Position numbers and translations under genes: made by a program | The notes under the pieces: model-generated | Database searches by the model: none | What the model was told of the DNA's origin: nothing | What the model saw: the letters and a program-made list of their open reading frames with translations, nothing else | DNA from: Olavius sp. associated proteobacterium Delta 1 | GTDB taxonomy: Bacteria > Desulfobacterota > Desulfobacteria > Desulfobacterales > JAFDCJ01 | Length of the DNA stretch: 56,972 nucleotides | Assembly: GCA_902749685.1 (NCBI GenBank) | Contig: CACVKW010000217.1 | Location: 1 to 56,972, forward strand | Reading direction: 5' to 3' | Shown: one piece after another, positions 52,487 to 56,972 of the stretch | How the letters are laid out: each line of letters starts with the position of its first letter | Position numbering within the stretch: position 1 is the first letter of the stretch

Positions 52487-52676
52487 AAATCACAATTTAC
52501 AAATATCAAATAGTATCCAATAACCAATATTCAAATATCCAAATCCGTCCTGAATATAATTTTGTAGAAACTACTATCAGGGAAAATGCGAGAGGTGTTC
52601 CCTTTGAAACTCAAATCGACTAAGGTTGTCGATGGCCAACCTCATTTTGGTCATTGGTCATTGAAAATTGTGATTT
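52487..52676. repeat. Inverted-repeat island, AAATCACAATTT type
   Basis: Perfect 12-bp arms AAATCACAATTT (52487-52498) and AAATTGTGATTT (52665-52676), with further complementary words outside and inside (CCAATAACCAATATTC against GGTCATTGGTCATTG). It fills the gap between pepD and the flavoprotein gene; no gene seen. Confidence 0.75.
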
Positions 52677-52750
52677 ATTTGAAATTTGGTGCTTGGAGTT
52701 TGTAATTTTATCCTCCGGTGCTAAACCCTAACAAATCTTAAGAATTAAAT

Positions 52751-53914
52751 ATGGAGCACATCGTTATTATCGGTGGTGGCGGTACCGGGGCGGCTTTGGC
52801 CCATGACCTGACACTGAGAGGGTTTGAGGTCTCTCTTTTCGAACGGGGGGAATTTTTTTCCGGCACCACCGGCCGACACCACGGCCTGCTGCACAGCGGC
52901 GCGCGCTATGCCGTTCATGATCCGGTGGCCGCCCGGGAGTGTATTCAGGAAAATAAAATCCTGCGCCAAATTGCCCCCCAGGCCCTTGAGCAAAATGACG
53001 GTCTGTTTGTAGCGATCAATGATTCGGATCTGCAATACCGCCCGGAATTTCTGGATAGCTGCCGCAGTTGCGGCATACCGGCCACAGAACTGACCGCTGA
53101 TCAGGCCCGGGCCTTCGAACCCGCTTTAAATCCCGCTTTGAAGCTGGCCGTCCGGATACCGGATGCCACCATGGATGCCTGGCGCCTGCCAATGCACTTC
53201 CTGGCCACCGCCAAAGCTAACGGTGCCCGGTTTCACCGCTACTGCGAAGTCGTCGATTTTCACAAATCCAGCGGGACGGTTGCGGCAGTACGCGTTTTCG
53301 ATCATAAAACCCATCGTGAATATGATGTGCCGGGTGATCTCTTCATCAATGCGGCCGGTGCCTGGGCCGGGCGGATCTGTGCATTGGCGGGAATCAACCT
53401 ACCGCTGCAGCCCGGACCCGGTGTTCTGGCAGCTGTCAATGGCCGTTTAACCAATATGGTCATCAACCGGCTAAACCGGGCCGGGGAAGCCGACATTATC
53501 ATTCCCCAGCGCGGGCTTTCGGTGCTGGGAACCACCGTCTGGCTGGCAAATGATCCGGATACCATAAAATATCCGCCGGAACATGTCGCAAAGATCATAA
53601 AGCAGTGCACCGAGATGGTTCCGTCAGTCAAAGAAACTGCCATCCATTCAGTCTGGTGTGCGCCGCGCCCACTGATTGTACAGGAACAGGCTCAAGATCC
53701 CCTGCGAATCAGCCGAACCTTTGACTGCTTCGATCACAGAGAAACAGACGATCTGGAAGGCCTGATTTCATTGATCGGCGGCAAAGCCACCACCTTGCGT
53801 GCCATGGCCGAAAAAACCGTCGATCTGATCTGTAAAAAAACCGGCCGAAATATCGCCTGCAGAACAAAGACCGAAAAATTGCTTCACTACCGGATGTTTT
53901 ATAAAGGAGTATAG
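52751..53914 (+). CDS. FAD-dependent oxidoreductase, GlpA-like
   Basis: 387-residue DAO-fold flavoprotein resembling the FAD domain of anaerobic glycerol-3-phosphate dehydrogenase subunit A. FAD motif VIIGGGGTGAALAHDLTLRG, the GlpA/D block SGTTGRHHGLLHSGARYAV, FINAAGAWAGRI and the C-terminal LIGGKATTLRAMAEKTVDL. It lacks the C-terminal iron-sulfur extension of full-length GlpA. With the iron-sulfur protein gene 600 bp downstream it may form a two-subunit dehydrogenase for glycerol-3-phosphate or a related 2-hydroxyacid. The intervening mobile element may disturb co-transcription. Confidence 0.88.
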   Translation: MEHIVIIGGGGTGAALAHDLTLRGFEVSLFERGEFFSGTTGRHHGLLHSGARYAVHDPVAARECIQENKILRQIAPQALEQNDGLFVAINDSDLQYRPEFLDSCRSCGIPATELTADQARAFEPALNPALKLAVRIPDATMDAWRLPMHFLATAKANGARFHRYCEVVDFHKSSGTVAAVRVFDHKTHREYDVPGDLFINAAGAWAGRICALAGINLPLQPGPGVLAAVNGRLTNMVINRLNRAGEADIIIPQRGLSVLGTTVWLANDPDTIKYPPEHVAKIIKQCTEMVPSVKETAIHSVWCAPRPLIVQEQAQDPLRISRTFDCFDHRETDDLEGLISLIGGKATTLRAMAEKTVDLICKKTGRNIACRTKTEKLLHYRMFYKGV

Positions 53915-53954
53915 CTAATCTTAATAGTATAGGACGCGGATCTTCGCGGATAAA

Positions 53955-54212
53955 CCCCAACGTTGCAAAAGCCGGAGGGCTTCAGAGGCAAGGCGTCTGA
54001 GGGTGAAGTCGTAGTTCTTTACTTTGAACCCTCAGCAACGCAGGATCTGAAGTTCTCCGGCTTTCCCCCTGGGTAAACAACATGGCAAAAAACGATCCCA
54101 TCCTTCGAATTCACCGATGGAGATATCCAAGAATTAGTCATATCTCTATGATATCGGCTATAAGTTCAGATCATTATCTAACCTTTGCCATGCTGTTTAT
54201 GCAACTAAGGGG
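53955..54212. mobile_element. 258-bp MITE-like element, copy 2
   Basis: Same ends (CCCCAACGTTGCA and TGCAACTAAGGGG) and exactly the same length as copy 1, with about 15 substitutions by eye and no indels. Flanked by TAAA on both sides (53951-53954, 54213-54216), a different target duplication from copy 1. It lies 40 bp after the flavoprotein stop, between it and its presumed iron-sulfur partner. Confidence 0.87.
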
Positions 54213-54216
54213 TAAA

Positions 54217-54511
54217 CACAGATAATAAACAGTAGGACAGCCCACGGTGGCTGCCGTTTACGGAACTATGAAAACCGGTGGTTTCTTACTCGAAAATAGT
54301 TTTTGCCGCAGGCGGATTGCGTTGGATTACTTTCTTCCCTCCGGGCCACAGGCCCTATGGGCCGGTGGCAGGAAAGTTAGCCAAATAAAAAATCCAGTTA
54401 ATCTTGTAAATCCTGTCAAAAAAAAATATAAAATAAGAAACCATTCAATACTTAGTAATTTTAAAACTAAAAAACTCTCTGTGCCCTCTGCAACTCTGCG
54501 AGAAATTTTAC
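54217..54511. other. Spacer upstream of the iron-sulfur protein gene
   Basis: No gene seen. It contains a GC-rich hairpin-prone stretch around GGGCCACAGGCCCTATGGGCC (54345-54365) and AT-rich phrases ending in CTCTGTGCCCTCTGCAACTC. No clear promoter. Confidence 0.4.
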
Positions 54512-55231
54512 ATGCCAATTAAAAAAGTAATATTTAAAATACTGCGCTACAAACCGGGTCACATCGATCCAGCCCGGTTTCAGGAATTCACCCTCGAAGT
54601 GGATCCGGCGACAAGCGTCCTCGACGCTTTAGAATTTATACGCCTTAAACAGGATTCAACTTTAATGTACCGCCACTCCTGCCATCACTCCTCCTGCGGC
54701 ACCTGTGCCTGCAGAATCAACGGCATTGAACGACTAACCTGCATTACCAAAATTCAAGAACTGGCAGACGACACCATCACCCTGACACCCCTTGAGGGTT
54801 TTAAACCCATTGGTGATCTGGTCGTCGATATGAACCGATTCTATGATGATATATCCGAAGAGTGGAGTTATTTGAAAAAAGCTGAAAAAGTAAAATCAAT
54901 AGATCTGCCGGCGGGTATCGGTCATTTTAGCCGCTTCGAGAACTGCATCGAGTGCGGTGCCTGTGTCTCAGCCTGTCCGGTCCGCCATAAAAATGCCCCC
55001 TTTATAGGACCTGCCGTTCTTGCAGCCTTGAATTGCGAGTTGAAGAAAGCTCCGCAGGGAGCAAAAGATCTAATGGCGATTGCGGGAAGCAAACGGGGTG
55101 AACACCTGTGTGAAAGAGCCCTTAACTGCAGCCGGGTTTGCCCCACAGGAGTTTATCCGGCGCGTCACATTGCGGATCTGCGCAGGCTAATTGAAAAGAA
55201 GAATTTAGAAAAAACCGCAAATCCTAAATAA
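54512..55231 (+). CDS. SdhB/GlpC-like iron-sulfur protein
   Basis: 239 residues. The N-terminal plant-type ferredoxin domain has [2Fe-2S] ligands in SCHHSSCGTCACRINGIERL (and the following C). A C-terminal domain has [4Fe-4S] CIECGACVSACP and a second cysteine set CERALNCSRVCPTGVYPARH. This is the succinate dehydrogenase/fumarate reductase iron-sulfur layout. There is no SdhA or SdhC neighbour; the nearest redox gene is the GlpA-like flavoprotein, so it is likely the electron-transfer subunit of that enzyme, feeding quinone or a soluble carrier. The ribosome binding site is weak. Confidence 0.88.
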   Translation: MPIKKVIFKILRYKPGHIDPARFQEFTLEVDPATSVLDALEFIRLKQDSTLMYRHSCHHSSCGTCACRINGIERLTCITKIQELADDTITLTPLEGFKPIGDLVVDMNRFYDDISEEWSYLKKAEKVKSIDLPAGIGHFSRFENCIECGACVSACPVRHKNAPFIGPAVLAALNCELKKAPQGAKDLMAIAGSKRGEHLCERALNCSRVCPTGVYPARHIADLRRLIEKKNLEKTANPK

Positions 55232-55441
55232 TTTACTATTGAGTCCCTTAAAAACCCGCCATTGAACAAAGATGATTCTCTCGCCCACATCGTTCAAGTC
55301 CACAAAGTTAGCAGAGACCAAAACACCCGGGTAATCTGCGAGTTCTGTGATAGACTTTACGAATCTGCTTGATGCATGAATGATAAAATGATAGTGCTTT
55401 TAAAAAAAACTACACCGTTCTTGGACATTGAGCGGAATCGC

Positions 55442-56419
55442 TTAATTATTCTGAAGCTGATCCGAAGGACTGATAACGCCTTGGCCGCCTTTGTTCAAAA
55501 CATGGGTATAGATCATTGTCGTCCTGACATCTTTGTGGCCTAATAGCTCTTGAACTGTCCTGATATCATACCCCGATTCTAAGAGGTGGGTAGCAAAGCT
55601 ATGCCTCAAAGTGTGACAGCTCACCTGCTTGTGGATACGCAATATTTTCGTTGCTTTTTTTATAGCCCGCTGGACAGTCTTTTCATCAATATGATGTCGT
55701 CTAGTTTTGCCTGACCTGGGATCAACTGAGCGGTTTTTGGAAGGGAAAACGTACTGCCAACCCCACTCTTTGTTTGCGTTCGGGTATTTTCGCTCTAAAG
55801 CATAAGGTAAATAAACTTCACCATATCCTTCCGATAAATCATTTTCATGTAGTGCTTTAGCTTTTAATAATTGGCGCATCAGGGCATCTTTAATAACTTG
55901 AGGCATAACCGTTCTTCTGTCTTTTTTCCCTTTACCGTCACGCACAGTGATCTGGTTCATTTCAAAATCGACATCTTTCACCCTCAACCGGACACATTCC
56001 ATTATACGTAATCCCGCACCGTAAAGTATATGGCCGGCTATCCGATATACCCCTTCAAGGGTGGACAATACAGGCTCTACTTCACTTCTCGAAAGAACAA
56101 CCGGAACTCGCTCAGATCGTTTTGCACTCTTTACATTTTTTAACCATTCCAAATCTTGATTTAAAACTTCTTTGTAAAGAAATAGTACTGCGCACTTTGC
56201 CTGATTTTGGGTACTTGCCGCGACATTACACCGGACAGCTAAATCCGTTAAAAATTGCTCTACCTCCTCTGCACCCATAGACTTTGGATGCTTTTTGTTG
56301 TGAAAAAGGATAAATCGTCTGTTCCAATCCACATAAGTTTTTTCAGTCCGAATACTGTAACCGCAACGCCGGATTCTATATCGCAGTTGATCCAAATTTT
56401 TAACCTTGACATCCCCCAT
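55442..56419 (-). CDS. intI: Integron integrase (IntI-type tyrosine recombinase)
   Basis: 325-residue site-specific recombinase. Catalytic residues: Arg138 ([12 protein letters not shown]), the [12 protein letters not shown] box with His269 and Arg272, His295 ([10 protein letters not shown]) and Tyr304 (MIYTHV). Between patches II and III it carries the IntI-only insert (about 193-242): [20 protein letters not shown], then [20 protein letters not shown]. This matches integron integrases and separates it from XerC/D and phage integrases. Full length and apparently intact. AAGGAGG lies upstream of the ATG. By integron layout the attI site and cassettes should lie at coordinates above 56419; no attC was confirmed in the 553 bp available. 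Confidence 0.95.
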   Translation of the reverse strand: MGDVKVKNLDQLRYRIRRCGYSIRTEKTYVDWNRRFILFHNKKHPKSMGAEEVEQFLTDLAVRCNVAASTQNQAKCAVLFLYKEVLNQDLEWLKNVKSAKRSERVPVVLSRSEVEPVLSTLEGVYRIAGHILYGAGLRIMECVRLRVKDVDFEMNQITVRDGKGKKDRRTVMPQVIKDALMRQLLKAKALHENDLSEGYGEVYLPYALERKYPNANKEWGWQYVFPSKNRSVDPRSGKTRRHHIDEKTVQRAIKKATKILRIHKQVSCHTLRHSFATHLLESGYDIRTVQELLGHKDVRTTMIYTHVLNKGGQGVISPSDQLQNN

Positions 56420-56447
56420 AGAACCTCCTTTTGAATAGGTTACCTTT

Positions 56448-56476
56448 CAGTTAAACCATGTAAATGTTTTTGTCAA
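56448..56476 (-). promoter_or_regulatory. Possible intI promoter with overlapping inverted repeat
   Basis: On the minus strand a perfect TTGACA (56471-56476), 17 bp, weak TAACTG (56448-56453). The -10 region lies inside an imperfect inverted repeat beginning GGTTTAACTG and ending GGTAACC (56438-56457), a plausible repressor site. SOS control of intI is known in other bacteria, but this spacing does not match a LexA box I can name with certainty. Confidence 0.4.
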
Positions 56477-56713
56477 TATTTATTTACATAATTTTACAAA
56501 TTTTTTACTTTATTATTTATTTATAGGCTAAAATCATTGTATATCATTTATATCAGTTTTCATTTATTTTCTCATACATAATTGAAATTAAAGATTAATC
56601 GATTAATGAAACAGAAAAGTTGATAAATGGCAGGCTAAAAAATAAAATTGGAATTTGCGGTTTAATCTTTATTATATTACAATAATTCTAAAAAAATAAT
56701 CGAGATTAAAAAA

Positions 56714-56828
56714 GGTGTATTTTGCGCATTTCATTAGCGTGTTATACACCTGGTAATAATAACGCGATATAATAATATCAATAGGTTAAAAGCATTCATT
56801 TGAGTGTTATACACCAAAAGAGGTGTAT
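56714..56828. promoter_or_regulatory. Cluster of four GGTGTAT / ATACACC sites
   Basis: GGTGTAT (56714-56720), GTGTTATACACC (56739-56750), GTGTTATACACC (56804-56815) and GGTGTAT (56822-56828). The two 12-mers are identical, and each forms an inverted pair with a nearby GGTGTAT. It could be operators for a dimeric regulator or integrase-binding sites in attI; nothing else identifies it. Confidence 0.5.
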
Positions 56829-56972
56829 TTTCAATTTAGCATTATGACCTTTTTTGACCGTCAATTAATAGTAGGACATACCGCTAGCGCGGAGAAATAA
56901 TTAGAATATTTATAACCCACTGAAATTAAACTTTTAAATCCGATTTTTTCCCTATTTCACAGTTAAATCTCA

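Larger units (their letters stand above)
56420..56972. other. AT-rich non-coding region on the cassette side of intI
   Basis: No gene recognised. It contains the predicted intI promoter (56448-56476), an operator-like cluster of GGTGTAT/ATACACC words (56714-56828) and two simple sites fitting the GTTRRRY recombination core: GTTAAAC at 56450 and GTTAAAT at 56962. The latter matches are short and may be chance. Confidence 0.5.

Noticed and set aside
55240..55412. Minus-strand frame of about 60 codons (containing SSRFVKSITELADYPGVLVS) between the iron-sulfur gene and intI
   Set aside because: The composition is protein-like and it may be a gene remnant, but there is no start codon or ribosome binding site, a TAA immediately precedes it, and it overlaps the end of the neighbouring gene.
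56438..56457. LexA-type operator at the intI promoter
   Set aside because: The GGTT...ACC inverted repeat resembles delta-proteobacterial LexA sites, but the spacing is two bases longer than the consensus I recall, so I keep it only as an unnamed inverted repeat.

Overview
The window looks like chromosome of a sulfate-reducing Desulfobacterota bacterium, probably Desulfobacterales or a relative. The main evidence is a run of genes on the minus strand for APS reductase (aprB, aprA) and the Qmo electron-transfer complex (qmoA, qmoB), the core of dissimilatory sulfate reduction. The rank below phylum is inferred from gene content only. No rRNA, prophage or CRISPR array was seen. There is one tRNA, tRNA-Gly(CCC).

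Layout. 1-6.6 kb: qmoB, qmoA, aprA, aprB on the minus strand, with a predicted promoter and a leader of about 270 nt before aprB and a terminator between aprA and qmoA. 7.1-14 kb: accessory and housekeeping genes, namely three YkgJ-type cysteine-cluster proteins, an SDR with an unusual active site, a dGTPase-like HD protein, a stand-alone HsdR N-terminal domain protein and a TadA-like deaminase. 14.2-33.7 kb: a long plus-strand information-processing block: infC (AUA start), rpmI, rplT, pheS, pheT, a MerR-type regulator, tRNA-Gly, rimP, nusA, infB, a DUF503 gene, rbfA, a DHH phosphoesterase, truB, rpsO, pnp, an M16 peptidase, dut and a YycJ-like MBL protein. 33.8-41.2 kb: an eight-gene minus-strand operon combining an ornithine-cyclodeaminase-family enzyme, a complete polar amino-acid ABC importer, an IMPase-family phosphatase, a YheO/DauR-type regulator and a threonine synthase. 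It reads as an uptake-and-processing module for an unidentified amino acid. 41.3-50.7 kb: an acyl-ACP thioesterase, a TPR protein, a 1425-residue GGDEF/STAND-ATPase/HEAT signalling protein, an HDOD protein with decayed small ORFs behind it, and a VanZ-like membrane protein. 50.9-56.4 kb: pepD, a GlpA-like flavoprotein and an SdhB/GlpC-like iron-sulfur protein, then an integron-type integrase (intI) on the minus strand facing an AT-rich non-coding end that would be the cassette side.

The most distinctive feature is the intergenic DNA. Two copies of an exactly 258-bp element (47870-48127 and 53955-54212, about 94% identical by eye) have imperfect terminal inverted repeats and a 4-bp target duplication that differs between the copies. 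This marks a MITE-like mobile element. Removing copy 1 with one target copy rejoins an interrupted 49-codon ORF exactly in frame. In addition, many gaps hold inverted-repeat islands built from locus-specific short phrases, a dispersed family with a GACGGAGCGAAGCG core, a 47-bp dispersed repeat and a pair of about 100-bp palindromic elements ending directly before start codons. Some repeats run into the 3' ends of genes and supply the last codons and the stop.

All functions are read from motifs and family resemblance by eye. No search or folding program was run.
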